64,000 nt of DNA from Erwinia sp050410775 (GTDB taxonomy: Bacteria > Pseudomonadota > Gammaproteobacteria > Enterobacterales > Enterobacteriaceae), in assembly GCF_050410775.1 (NCBI RefSeq), contig NZ_CP191229.1; one strand, 5' to 3'. The notes beneath the pieces were generated by a model. That model saw only the letters and a program-made list of their open reading frames with translations. It was not told the origin of the DNA and did not search any database. Both the position numbers and the translations under genes were made by a program. Positions within the stretch are counted from its first letter, which is position 1; every line of letters starts with the position of its first letter. Of the stretch, positions 1 to 8,368 are shown piece after piece.

Positions 1-728
1 CTTCGCTGGCGCATCAGAAAGCCCAGGCTTTCCCGGGCCTGAAGGGAATGGATCTGGCGAAAGAAGTCTCTACCAGCGAAACTTACCGCTGGCAGCAGGG
101 CAGCTGGACGCTGCAAGGTTTACCTGAAGCGAAAAAGGATGAGGACTTGCCGTTCCATGTGGTGGCCTATGACTACGGCGTAAAGCGCAACATCTTGCGT
201 ATGCTGGTGGATCGCGGCTGTCGCCTGACCGTTGTCCCGGCGCAAATGCCCGCTGACGAAGTATTGAAAATGAATCCGGACGGTATTTTCCTCTCCAACG
301 GACCGGGTGACCCGGAGCCCTGCGATTATGCCATTGAGGCGATTCAGGCTTTCCTGGCAACCGATGTCCCGGTCTTCGGCATCTGCCTGGGTCACCAGCT
401 GCTGGCGCTGGCTAGCGGCGCGAAAACCGTCAAGATGAAGCTGGGTCACCACGGCGGCAACCATCCGGTTAAAGATCACGATAACAACACCGTGATGATC
501 ACCGCGCAGAACCACGGCTTCGCCGTTGATAATGCCAACCTGCCGGCTAACCTGCGCGTTACCCACACTTCCTTGTTTGACCATACCGTGCAGGGCATTC
601 ACCGTACCGATAAGCCCGCGTTTAGCTTCCAGGGCCACCCTGAAGCCAGTCCGGGCCCGCACGATGCCGCGCCGTTGTTCGACCACTTTATCGAACTGAT
701 CGAAGCCTACCGGTCTACCGCAAACTAA
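1..728 (+). CDS. carA: carbamoyl-phosphate synthase small subunit, 3' part
   Basis: This is the C-terminal 241 residues of CarA; the gene enters from the left edge in the frame beginning at base 3, so its start lies outside the window. CarA is the glutamine amidotransferase subunit, which hydrolyses glutamine and channels ammonia to CarB for carbamoyl phosphate (arginine and pyrimidine synthesis, cytosol). The class I amidotransferase triad is visible: the nucleophilic Cys in GICLGHQ at fragment residue 128, and His/Glu in GHPEASPG at about 212 and 214. The Cys–His spacing of 84 residues matches E. coli CarA. The oxyanion-type motif SNGPGDP precedes it. The gene stops at 726–728, and carB follows after 14 nt with an AGGAG ribosome site, so the two are one operon. 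Identity is secure. Confidence 0.98.
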   Translation, partial: SLAHQKAQAFPGLKGMDLAKEVSTSETYRWQQGSWTLQGLPEAKKDEDLPFHVVAYDYGVKRNILRMLVDRGCRLTVVPAQMPADEVLKMNPDGIFLSNGPGDPEPCDYAIEAIQAFLATDVPVFGICLGHQLLALASGAKTVKMKLGHHGGNHPVKDHDNNTVMITAQNHGFAVDNANLPANLRVTHTSLFDHTVQGIHRTDKPAFSFQGHPEASPGPHDAAPLFDHFIELIEAYRSTAN

Positions 729-742
729 TCAGGAGCGAGAAA

Positions 743-3700
743 ATGCCAAAACGTACCGACATAAAAAGTATCCTGATCCTTGGGGCCGGCCCGATTGTGA
801 TCGGCCAGGCCTGCGAGTTCGACTATTCCGGTGCCCAGGCCTGTAAGGCCCTGCGCGAAGAGGGTTACCGCGTTATCCTGGTCAACTCTAACCCGGCCAC
901 CATTATGACCGACCCGGAGATGGCGGATGCCACCTACATCGAGCCTATCCACTGGGAAGTCGTGCGCAAAATTATCGAAAAAGAGCGTCCGGACGCGGTG
1001 CTGCCGACTATGGGTGGCCAGACGGCGCTGAACTGTGCGCTTGAGCTTGAGCGTCAGGGCGTACTCGAAGAGTTCGGCGTCGCCATGATTGGCGCTACGG
1101 CCGATGCGATTGATAAGGCGGAAGACCGCCGTCGCTTCGATGTGGCGATGAAGAAAATTGGTCTGGAAACCGCCCGTTCCGGCATCGCCCATACGATGGA
1201 AGAAGCGCTGGCGGTTGCCGCTGACGTTGGCTTCCCCTGCATTATTCGCCCCTCCTTTACCATGGGCGGCAGCGGCGGCGGTATCGCCTACAACCGCGAA
1301 GAATTTGAAGAAATTTGCGAGCGGGGTCTGGATCTTTCCCCGACCAACGAGCTGCTGATCGATGAATCGCTGATCGGCTGGAAAGAGTATGAGATGGAAG
1401 TTGTTCGCGATAAGAACGACAACTGCATCATCGTCTGCTCTATCGAAAACTTCGACCCGATGGGGATTCATACCGGGGACTCGATAACGGTGGCGCCTGC
1501 CCAGACGCTGACCGATAAAGAGTACCAAATCATGCGTAACGCCTCGATGGCGGTGCTGCGTGAAATCGGCGTGGAAACCGGCGGCTCCAACGTGCAGTTC
1601 TCGGTGAACCCGGAAAACGGACGGCTGATCATCATTGAAATGAACCCGCGCGTGTCACGCTCTTCCGCGCTGGCCTCCAAGGCGACCGGCTTCCCGATTG
1701 CCAAAATCGCGGCCAAGCTTGCGGTAGGGTATACGCTCGACGAGCTGATGAATGACATTACCGGTGGCCTGACGCCGGCCTCGTTTGAACCTTCCATCGA
1801 CTATGTTGTGACCAAAATTCCGCGCTTTAACTTTGAGAAGTTTGCCGGTGCCAATGACCGTCTCACTACCCAGATGAAATCCGTGGGTGAAGTTATGGCG
1901 ATTGGCCGTACCTTCCAGGAGTCGGTACAGAAAGCGCTGCGCGGTCTGGAAGTGGGCGTACACGGTTTTGACCCGAAAGTGGACCTGAACGATGCGGAAG
2001 CGCTCACTCACATTCGCCGCGAGCTGAAGGATGCCGGTTCCGATCGTATCTGGTACGTGGCCGATGCATTCCGTGCGGGCATGTCGGTGGATGGCGTCTT
2101 TAACCTGACCAACATTGACCGCTGGTTCCTGGTACAGATTGAGGAGCTGGTGCGGCTGGAGGAGCAGGTGGCCCGCGAAGGCATCAACGGTCTGACCAGA
2201 GAGTTCCTGCGCGGCCTCAAGCGTAAAGGCTTCGCCGATGCGCGCCTCTCCGCGCTGGCGGGCGTGGCGGAATCGGAAATCCGTAAACTGCGCGAACAGT
2301 ACGACCTCCATCCGGTCTATAAGCGTGTGGATACCTGTGCCGCCGAGTTCTCGACCGATACCGCCTATATGTACTCCACCTATGAGGAAGAGTGCGAAGC
2401 GAACCCGAATCAGGACCGCGATAAAATTATGGTGCTGGGCGGCGGACCGAACCGCATCGGTCAGGGCATTGAGTTTGACTACTGCTGTGTTCATGCCTCG
2501 CTGGCGCTGCGTGAAGATGGGTTTGAAACCATTATGGTTAACTGCAACCCGGAAACCGTCTCCACCGATTATGATACCTCTGACCGTCTTTACTTCGAGC
2601 CGGTCACGCTGGAAGACGTGCTGGCCATTGTCCGTATTGAAAAACCGAAGGGCGTTATCGTGCAGTATGGCGGCCAGACGCCGCTGAAGCTGGCGCGTGA
2701 CCTGGAAGCGGCTGGCGTTCCCGTTATCGGCACCAGTCCCGACGCGATTGACCGCGCCGAAGACCGTGAACGCTTCCAGCAGGCGGTGGACCGTCTCGGC
2801 CTGAAGCAGCCTGCCAATGCCACCGTGACCGCGCTGGAGCAGGCCGTAGAGAAAGCAGCCCTGATTGGTTATCCGCTGGTGGTGCGTCCTTCCTACGTGC
2901 TGGGCGGTCGGGCGATGGAAATCGTCTACGATGAAATCGACCTGAAACGCTACTTCCAGACTGCGGTATCGGTCTCCAACGATGCGCCAGTGCTGCTGGA
3001 TCGCTTCCTGGATGACGCGGTGGAAGTGGACGTGGATGCTATCTGTGACGGCGAGCGGGTGCTGATTGGCGGCATTATGGAGCATATCGAACAGGCTGGC
3101 GTTCACTCCGGTGACTCCGCCTGCTCGCTGCCCGCTTATACGCTGAGCAAAGAGATCCAGAACGTGATGCGTCAGCAGGTTGAGAAGCTCGCCTTTGAGC
3201 TTTGCGTACGTGGCCTGATGAACGTGCAGTTTGCGGTGAAGGATAATGAGGTTTACCTGATTGAGGTTAACCCACGTGCGGCCCGTACCGTACCCTTCGT
3301 CTCCAAGGCAACCGGCGTTCCTCTGGCAAAAGTCGCTGCCCGCGTGATGGCCGGCAAAACTCTTGCTCAGCAGGGCGTGACGGAAGAGGTCATTCCGCCT
3401 TACTACTCCGTGAAGGAAGTGGTGCTGCCCTTCAATAAATTCCAGGGCGTTGACCCGATTCTCGGCCCGGAAATGCGTTCGACGGGTGAAGTGATGGGCG
3501 TTGGCCGCACCTTCGCCGAGGCGTTCTCAAAAGCGATGCTGGGCGCCCAGAGCAATATGAAGAAAAGCGGGCGTGCGCTGCTCTCCGTGCGTGAAGGGGA
3601 TAAAAAGCGCATCGTCGATCTGGCGGCCAAGCTGCAGAAGCTGGGCTTTGAGCTGGACGCCACCCACGGCACCGCTGTGGTACTGGGTGAAGCCGGCATC

Positions 3701-3967
3701 AATCCACGCCTGGTCAATAAAGTGCATGAAGGTCGTCCTCACATTCAGGATCGCCTGAAAAACGGGGAATACGCCTATATCGTCAATACCACCGCAGGGC
3801 GCCAGGCGATTGAGGATTCCAAGCTAATTCGTCGCAGCGCGCTTCAGTATAAGGTGCATTACGACACCACGCTGAATGGCGGTTTTGCTACGGCGATGTC
3901 GCTGAATGCAGATCCGACCGCGAAGGTGACCTCCGTTCAGGAAATGCACGCGCAGATTAAAGGCTGA
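743..3967 (+). CDS. carB: carbamoyl-phosphate synthase large subunit
   Basis: CarB makes carbamoyl phosphate from bicarbonate, ammonia supplied by CarA and two ATP. At 1074 residues it is the normal length for enterobacteria. The protein is an internal duplication. The first half opens with ILILGAGPIVIGQACEFDYSG and the second repeats it as MVLGGGPNRIGQGIEFDYC near residue 560; each half carries an ATP-grasp domain with the paired IEMNPRVSRSSAL and IEVNPRAARTVPF motifs. The last ~140 residues form the MGS-like allosteric domain, where ornithine and UMP act in E. coli. Start ATG 743 has AGGAG 9 nt upstream. It is co-transcribed with carA and followed by a strong intrinsic terminator. Nothing is unusual in the protein. 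Confidence 0.99.
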   Translation: MPKRTDIKSILILGAGPIVIGQACEFDYSGAQACKALREEGYRVILVNSNPATIMTDPEMADATYIEPIHWEVVRKIIEKERPDAVLPTMGGQTALNCALELERQGVLEEFGVAMIGATADAIDKAEDRRRFDVAMKKIGLETARSGIAHTMEEALAVAADVGFPCIIRPSFTMGGSGGGIAYNREEFEEICERGLDLSPTNELLIDESLIGWKEYEMEVVRDKNDNCIIVCSIENFDPMGIHTGDSITVAPAQTLTDKEYQIMRNASMAVLREIGVETGGSNVQFSVNPENGRLIIIEMNPRVSRSSALASKATGFPIAKIAAKLAVGYTLDELMNDITGGLTPASFEPSIDYVVTKIPRFNFEKFAGANDRLTTQMKSVGEVMAIGRTFQESVQKALRGLEVGVHGFDPKVDLNDAEALTHIRRELKDAGSDRIWYVADAFRAGMSVDGVFNLTNIDRWFLVQIEELVRLEEQVAREGINGLTREFLRGLKRKGFADARLSALAGVAESEIRKLREQYDLHPVYKRVDTCAAEFSTDTAYMYSTYEEECEANPNQDRDKIMVLGGGPNRIGQGIEFDYCCVHASLALREDGFETIMVNCNPETVSTDYDTSDRLYFEPVTLEDVLAIVRIEKPKGVIVQYGGQTPLKLARDLEAAGVPVIGTSPDAIDRAEDRERFQQAVDRLGLKQPANATVTALEQAVEKAALIGYPLVVRPSYVLGGRAMEIVYDEIDLKRYFQTAVSVSNDAPVLLDRFLDDAVEVDVDAICDGERVLIGGIMEHIEQAGVHSGDSACSLPAYTLSKEIQNVMRQQVEKLAFELCVRGLMNVQFAVKDNEVYLIEVNPRAARTVPFVSKATGVPLAKVAARVMAGKTLAQQGVTEEVIPPYYSVKEVVLPFNKFQGVDPILGPEMRSTGEVMGVGRTFAEAFSKAMLGAQSNMKKSGRALLSVREGDKKRIVDLAAKLQKLGFELDATHGTAVVLGEAGINPRLVNKVHEGRPHIQDRLKNGEYAYIVNTTAGRQAIEDSKLIRRSALQYKVHYDTTLNGGFATAMSLNADPTAKVTSVQEMHAQIKG

Positions 3968-4043
3968 GCATGCGCACTCAGCGTCCCGTTGCGGCAGGAT
4001 GTTGAGTCTGTAAACAGGCCGCTGGCGACAGTCAGGTCTCTGG

Positions 4044-4073
4044 AAAAATCCCTGCTCAGGCGGGGATTTTTTT
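4044..4073 (+). terminator. intrinsic terminator of carAB
   Basis: An A-rich left arm ending AAAAATCCC pairs with GGGATTTTT across a short TGCTCAGGC loop, followed by seven T. It lies 76 nt past the carB stop and points the same way, so it should end the carAB transcript. The A/T arms could let it work in both orientations. Confidence 0.88.
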
Positions 4074-4113
4074 GCCTGTGATCCCGCAACGGTTTTCAGA
4101 ACACTTCCTTCGC

Positions 4114-4172
4114 TATTATCCCCAGACAGAATATTTTCAATAAGTTACCGGATGCCGCACTGACGCGGCATC
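4114..4172 (+). promoter_or_regulatory. possible promoter and 5'-UTR stem-loop of the acid phosphatase gene
   Basis: TATTAT at 4114–4119 could be a −10 element; a convincing −35 is not seen (TTTTCA at 4093 is only 15 nt away). Downstream, GATGCCGC (4151–4158) and GCGGCATC (4165–4172) form a perfect 8-bp stem with loop ACTGAC, ending 22 nt before the ATG. There is no T-run, so it is not a terminator. It could stabilise the mRNA or affect ribosome access. The promoter assignment is weak; the stem itself is plain in the sequence. Confidence 0.4.
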
Positions 4173-4194
4173 AATACACTCTGGGATAATAAGC

Positions 4195-4935
4195 ATGAAG
4201 AAACTACTGCTAATGGTCATGATCTGCCTGGCGACAGGACAGACGGCGCTGGCCGCGAAGGACGTCACCACCCAGCCGGACAGATTTTATCTGCACGAAG
4301 GGCAGGCCCCTGACAGCCTGGCGCTGCTTCCGCCGCCGCCTGCGATGGACAGCATCGATTTTCTGAACGACAAAGCGCAGTATGACGTGGGCAAAATGCT
4401 GAGAAATACGCCGCGAGGGAAACAGGCCTGGAAAGACGCGCATGTGGCGGGCGATGGCGTTGCCGAAGCGTTGTCTGAGGCGTTTGGCACGACAATCGAC
4501 AAACAAAAGACGCCCGAAATTTACCGGCTGGTAATGAAAATGCGCGAGGATGCCGGCGATCTCGCGACCCGTTCGGCTAAAAATCACTATATGCGCATCC
4601 GGCCTTTTGCCTTCTATAACGAACCGACCTGCCGTTCGGATGAAGAGAGCACCCTCTCTAAAAACGGCTCTTACCCTTCAGGCCACACCACCATCGGCTG
4701 GGCAACGGCGCTGGTGCTGGCGGAAGTGAATACCAGCAGGCAGGGGGAGATCCTCAAGCGGGGATATGAGATGGGGCAAAGCCGCGTCATTTGCGGCTAT
4801 CACTGGCAGAGCGATGTCACGGCCGCCCGGCTTGTCGCCGCAGCCGTCGTCGCACGACTGCATGCTGAACCCGCATTTGCAGAACAACTACAAAAAGCGA
4901 AAGCGGAGTTTGCCGGGTTAACTAAGGCGGAATAA
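4195..4935 (+). CDS. class A non-specific acid phosphatase (PhoC/PhoN type), periplasmic
   Basis: This is a secreted vanadium-haloperoxidase-fold phosphatase that removes phosphate from a wide range of organic monoesters at acid pH. A signal peptide (MKKLLLMV, hydrophobic core, TALA cleavage near residue 20) directs it to the periplasm. The three-part active site is complete: K129-x6-R136-P137, PSGH at 161–164 with the attacking His in the third block, and S196-R197-x5-H203-x3-D207. Length 246 is normal for PhoC/PhoN. Start ATG 4195 is preceded by a weak GGGA site. It stands alone between the carAB terminator and a convergent exporter gene; E. coli has no such gene here. No PHO box was seen upstream, unlike the PhoX-like gene 1.5 kb away. 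The family call is firm; the exact symbol (phoC or phoN) is not. Confidence 0.93.
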   Translation: MKKLLLMVMICLATGQTALAAKDVTTQPDRFYLHEGQAPDSLALLPPPPAMDSIDFLNDKAQYDVGKMLRNTPRGKQAWKDAHVAGDGVAEALSEAFGTTIDKQKTPEIYRLVMKMREDAGDLATRSAKNHYMRIRPFAFYNEPTCRSDEESTLSKNGSYPSGHTTIGWATALVLAEVNTSRQGEILKRGYEMGQSRVICGYHWQSDVTAARLVAAAVVARLHAEPAFAEQLQKAKAEFAGLTKAE

Positions 4936-4942
4936 TCGTTGC

Positions 4943-4977
4943 GCCTCAGTCGGCGATAGCGGGCTGAGGCATCGCCG
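4943..4977. other. overlapping alternative hairpins between convergent genes
   Basis: GCCTCAG (4943–4949) can pair with CTGAGGC (4964–4970), or CGGCGAT (4951–4957) with ATCGCCG (4971–4977); the two stems exclude each other. Neither is followed by a clear T-run on either strand. It sits between the 3' ends of the acid phosphatase and exporter genes and may serve as a weak shared terminator. Confidence 0.35.
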
Positions 4978-5026
4978 CTTACTATGAGTCGAACGGCTTT
5001 TAAGCCTTCATCCGTGGGGGATGGGA

Positions 5027-5641
5027 TCAGGAAAGGGCGACCTTAATTCCCAGCGCAATCAGCACGCCGCCGAGAAGCTTATCAATCAGCTTCTGCGCCT
5101 TCGCCAGGCCACGACGTACCGGCTCGCTCTGGATCAGGATCACCAGCAGCGGCCACCAGACAGAAGAAAGGGCCAGAATAATTCCCGCGTACCAGACTTT
5201 TTCACCCAGGCCCGTATTAACGTTCAGCACCTGCGTGAACATGGCGAGGAAAAACAGCGTTGCCTTAGGGTTAAGCAGATTACAGAGATAGCCCTGTAGA
5301 AACGCCTTCCTGCGGGAGGTGGTTTCAGGCTGCACGCTACTGAGATCCAGCTTACCGCCGCCGCGGGAAAGCAGCGCCTGGACGCCGATAGTAATCAGGT
5401 ACGCCGCGCCGGCATATTTTAACAGCATAAACAGCCAGGGCGTGGTGGTGATGACGACCGCCAGGCCCGCCACGCAGTAGGCCATATGCGTCGCAACGGC
5501 ACAGTTGATGCCCAGCGCACTCATCATCGCCGCACTGCGCCGGTAACGCACTGCGTTTTTAATAATCAGAAAAAAGTCCGGGCCGGGGGAGAGCATGCCC
5601 AGGCCGGCGATGGTGATAATAAATAAGCTGGTTTCTAACAT
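5027..5641 (-). CDS. LysE/RhtB-family amino-acid exporter
   Basis: This is a small inner-membrane transporter of the LysE/RhtB family, which exports amino acids or homoserine-lactone-like compounds; the substrate cannot be told from sequence. The N-terminal family motif MLSPGPDFFLIIKNAV is intact at about residues 16–31. Hydrophobic segments follow at about 36–62, 67–90 and 110–204, consistent with 5–6 membrane spans. The chosen start is ATG at 5641 (204 aa, MLETSLF). An in-frame TTG at 5659 would add six residues, but it has no ribosome site and family members begin close to the motif. The gene converges on the acid phosphatase and is divergent from folA. E. coli has no exporter between carB and folA. 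Confidence 0.88.
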   Translation of the reverse strand: MLETSLFIITIAGLGMLSPGPDFFLIIKNAVRYRRSAAMMSALGINCAVATHMAYCVAGLAVVITTTPWLFMLLKYAGAAYLITIGVQALLSRGGGKLDLSSVQPETTSRRKAFLQGYLCNLLNPKATLFFLAMFTQVLNVNTGLGEKVWYAGIILALSSVWWPLLVILIQSEPVRRGLAKAQKLIDKLLGGVLIALGIKVALS

Positions 5642-5770
5642 CGTCTGTTCTGCATTCAAATCGAAAGCGAGATAATAGCACGACAGGGCCGCGCTTTAGC
5701 GCCTTCAGTCCGGGAAAATGCGGCTCCTGCTATCCTTAAAAACCTTTACGCAAAACCCGGCGCTTTGCTA

Positions 5771-5799
5771 TCGACGAAAGTTTCGCCTTTACGTATGAT
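5771..5799 (+). promoter_or_regulatory. folA promoter
   Basis: TCGACG (5771–5776) and TATGAT (5794–5799) are separated by exactly 17 nt, 31–34 nt before the folA start. The TTTACGTATGATGGCG context resembles the E. coli folA promoter region from memory. Confidence 0.7.
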
Positions 5800-5832
5800 G
5801 GCGCCAATTTTCTCCCCTGTTGAGTAACTATG

Positions 5833-6327
5833 ATGATAAGCCTGATCGCGGCTTTGGCAGCCGATCGCGTTATTGGGATGGACAATGCAATGCCGTGGGA
5901 TCTGCCTGCGGACCTGGCCTGGTTTAAGCGCAACACGCTGAAAAAACCGGTCATTATGGGCCGCCGGACGTGGGAGGCGATAGGCCGCCCTCTGCCGGGA
6001 CGTCAGAATATCGTGGTCAGCCGTCAGTCAGGGGCATCCGTGGAGGGCGTCACCTGGGTCAGCTCGCTGGATGCGGCGCTTGCCGCCGCAGGCGATGCTG
6101 AAGAGATTATGATCATCGGCGGCGGCCATATCTATGAGCAGATGCTGCCGCGTGCCGACCGTCTCTACCTGACCCATATTGATGCGGAAGTGGAAGGCGA
6201 TACGCATTTCCCTGACTATGAGCCGGATCAGTGGCAGTCGGTTTTCAGCGAATTTCATGATGCTGATGAGAAGAACTCCCACAGCTACTGTTTTGAGCTG
6301 CTGGAGCGGCGTCGCCAGACGGATTAA
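5833..6327 (+). CDS. folA: dihydrofolate reductase
   Basis: FolA reduces dihydrofolate to tetrahydrofolate with NADPH in the cytosol and is the target of trimethoprim. The protein has 164 residues (E. coli 159), with the extra length in the VSRQSGASVEG loop. The catalytic Asp falls at residue 27 in LPADLAWF, and the Met20 loop is NAMPWDLP. The NADPH-binding stretch GRRTWEAIGRPLPGRQN and the IGGGHIYEQ turn are also present, as is the near-invariant tail HIDAEVEGDTHFPDYEP. Two tandem ATGs occur at 5830 and 5833; the second is chosen because it reproduces the E. coli MISLIAAL start. Unlike in E. coli, a PhoX-like gene separates folA from apaH. No resistance-type change is evident by eye. Confidence 0.98.
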   Translation: MISLIAALAADRVIGMDNAMPWDLPADLAWFKRNTLKKPVIMGRRTWEAIGRPLPGRQNIVVSRQSGASVEGVTWVSSLDAALAAAGDAEEIMIIGGGHIYEQMLPRADRLYLTHIDAEVEGDTHFPDYEPDQWQSVFSEFHDADEKNSHSYCFELLERRRQTD

Positions 6328-6346
6328 TCCTGTTTCTTCCGCCATA

Positions 6347-6379
6347 TGTAACATGGATGTAACATAAGAGCACTAGCAT
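6347..6379 (+). promoter_or_regulatory. PHO box and PhoB-type promoter
   Basis: TGTAACA occurs twice, at 6347 and 6358, giving the 11-bp period of a PHO box (7-bp half-site, 4-bp spacer; half-site consensus CTGTCAT). A −10-like TAGCAT (6374–6379) starts 10 nt after the second half-site, and there is no good −35, as expected where PhoB replaces the −35 contact. This places the PhoX-like gene under phosphate-starvation control by inference. Confidence 0.78.
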
Positions 6380-6417
6380 TGCTTCAATTTGAGAAAACTT
6401 AAAGGAAGCAATGCAGT

Positions 6418-8304
6418 ATGTCTAATCACCCTCCAGTTCTGAACGAAGATCTCACGCATAATCCTGGCCGTCGTAAACTGCTTGCTGGTTCCGGTGCTTT
6501 CGGCCTGGCGGGTTTTATTGGCGGCGGTATTTCCATTCCTTCTCTGGCGCTGGCGAAATCCGTGCCTGGCGGGAGCAAATTACTGGGCTTTGACAGCATT
6601 CCGGCTTCCACCGCGGATGAAGTCGTGCTTGCCGAAGGCTATCAGGCTGATGTGCTGATTTCCTGGGGCGAACCGCTGGTCGATGGTGCGCCGGCGTTTG
6701 ATCCCAACGGCAAAAACAGCGCCGCCGATCAGGAAAAACAGTTTGGCGATAACAACGATGGCATGAGTTTTTTTGCCATGGAAGGGGGCCAGGATCGCGG
6801 CCTGATGGCCATTAATAACGAGTACGTTAATGAGCAATATCTGTTTGCGCATGGCGACAGCAAGGCGCACGACCTGGAAGATGTGAAAAAATCGCAGGCG
6901 GCGCATGGCGTTTCCGTTTTGGAAGTGCGCCGCAGCGAGGGGAATCAGTGGGAAGTGGTACGTCCTTCACGCTATAACCGTCGTATCACCGCCAATACGC
7001 CGATGCGTTTTTCCGGCCCTGCCGCTGGCGATGCAGCGCTGCATACCGAGGCTGACCCGGAAGGGATGAACGTTCTCGGCACCTTCGGTAACTGCGCCAA
7101 CGGTAAAACCCCCTGGGGCACCTATCTGACCTGCGAAGAAAACTTCGACACCTATTTCGGCACCAAAGAGGCGTACACCCTGACGGCGGCGCAGAAACGC
7201 TACACGCTGAACCCCGCCGAGCCGGAGCGTAACTGGCCCGATTTCGATCCGCGCTTTGACGTGGCAAAAAATCCCAATGAGTTTAACCGCCACGGCTGGA
7301 TTGTGGAGATTGACCCTTTCACGCCTGACTCCGTACCGGTTAAGCGCACCGCACTGGGTCGCTTCAAGCATGAGAATGCGGCCGTCACGGTGGCGAAAAG
7401 CGGCGAGCTGGTAGTCTACATGGGCGATGATGAGCGCGGCGAGTACATCTATAAATATGTCTCAAAGGACAAAGTTGACCAGGCTAATCCGGCGGCGAAC
7501 AAAACGTTGCTGGACGAAGGAACGCTCTATGTCGCCATCTTTGACGGTGACACAAACGGCACGCCGCTAAAAGGCACCGGGCGCTGGGTGGCGCTGGTAC
7601 AGGGACAAAATGGCCTCACCGCGGATAAAGGCTTTCGTACGCAGGCGGATATTCTGGTCAATACACGCGGTGCCGCAGATGTGGTGAAAGCCACCCGCAT
7701 GGACCGCCCTGAGTGGATCGCCGTAAACCCGCATGATGGTCGCGCCTACTGCACCCTGACCAATAACAGCAAGCGCGGCGATGAAAATATGCCGCTCAAC
7801 GCGGCTAATCCACGACCAAATAATGTTTACGGTCAGATTATTCGCTGGGATGAGAAAGGGGATGCCACCGCACAGGCGTTTAGCTGGGATATGTTTGTCC
7901 TGTGTGGCAACCCGATTGCGCATCCGCAGGGCGTCAACCGCGGTACGCCAAATATCACCGAGCAGAACACCTTCAACAGTCCGGATGGTCTGGGCTTTGA
8001 TGAGGCGGGACGACTGTGGATCCTCACGGATGGGAAATACAGTAATAAAGGCGACTATGAAGGGCAGGGGAATAACCAGATGCTGGTGGGCGATCCGCAG
8101 AGCGGGGAGATCCGCCGCTTTATGGTGGGGCCTAAATCGTGCGAGCTGACGGGCATCACCTTCACGCCTGACTACAAAACCATGTTTGTGAACGTACAGC
8201 ATCCGGGTGAAGAAAAAGACTCACACTTCCCCAACAACAGCCCACGACCACGCTCTTCCGTAATGATGATTACCCGCAAGGATGGCGGCGTGCTGGGGGC
8301 CTGA
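6418..8304 (+). CDS. PhoX-like (DUF839) Tat-exported alkaline phosphatase
   Basis: This 628-residue protein belongs to the PhoX/DUF839 family of calcium/iron-dependent periplasmic alkaline phosphatases. The N-terminus has a Tat-type signal: Arg18-Arg19 in PGRRKLLAG, a hydrophobic stretch to about 40, and an ALA cleavage site near 46. Recognisable family stretches follow: NNEYVNEQYLF, GTYLTCEENFDTYFG, RHGWIVEIDPF, ALGRFKHENAAV, YMGDDERGEYIYKYV and SPDGLGFDEAGRLWILTDG. These fit the family's propeller-like fold with metal-binding acidic residues. Start ATG 6418 has AAGGAAG about 10 nt upstream. The PHO box just upstream supports a phosphate-scavenging role. The gene lies between folA and convergent apaH and is absent there in E. 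coli. The family is firm; phosphatase activity is inferred, since DUF839 includes uncharacterised members. Confidence 0.9.
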   Translation: MSNHPPVLNEDLTHNPGRRKLLAGSGAFGLAGFIGGGISIPSLALAKSVPGGSKLLGFDSIPASTADEVVLAEGYQADVLISWGEPLVDGAPAFDPNGKNSAADQEKQFGDNNDGMSFFAMEGGQDRGLMAINNEYVNEQYLFAHGDSKAHDLEDVKKSQAAHGVSVLEVRRSEGNQWEVVRPSRYNRRITANTPMRFSGPAAGDAALHTEADPEGMNVLGTFGNCANGKTPWGTYLTCEENFDTYFGTKEAYTLTAAQKRYTLNPAEPERNWPDFDPRFDVAKNPNEFNRHGWIVEIDPFTPDSVPVKRTALGRFKHENAAVTVAKSGELVVYMGDDERGEYIYKYVSKDKVDQANPAANKTLLDEGTLYVAIFDGDTNGTPLKGTGRWVALVQGQNGLTADKGFRTQADILVNTRGAADVVKATRMDRPEWIAVNPHDGRAYCTLTNNSKRGDENMPLNAANPRPNNVYGQIIRWDEKGDATAQAFSWDMFVLCGNPIAHPQGVNRGTPNITEQNTFNSPDGLGFDEAGRLWILTDGKYSNKGDYEGQGNNQMLVGDPQSGEIRRFMVGPKSCELTGITFTPDYKTMFVNVQHPGEEKDSHFPNNSPRPRSSVMMITRKDGGVLGA

Positions 8305-8333
8305 CAGCGGACTAAGTAGTCTCTTAACCGCAA

Positions 8334-8368
8334 AACCTTAACCACGCCCGTCGGGCGTGGTTAAGGTT
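8334..8368. terminator. 17-bp perfect inverted repeat after the PhoX-like gene
   Basis: Two exact 17-nt arms (AACCTTAACCACGCCCG and its complement) flank a single T. The stem is very stable, though a single-base loop cannot form and the top pairs must open. It is followed by ATTGATAAA rather than a T-run, so it is an imperfect intrinsic terminator in either direction. The last five bases overlap the start of the dispersed repeat. Confidence 0.6.

Noticed and set aside
1655..3106. 483-residue minus-strand ORF
   Set aside because: It is antisense to carB, whose motifs are intact throughout; no family resemblance.
5642..5659. TTG start for the LysE-type exporter
   Set aside because: No ribosome site and six extra residues absent from the usual family start; ATG 5641 preferred.
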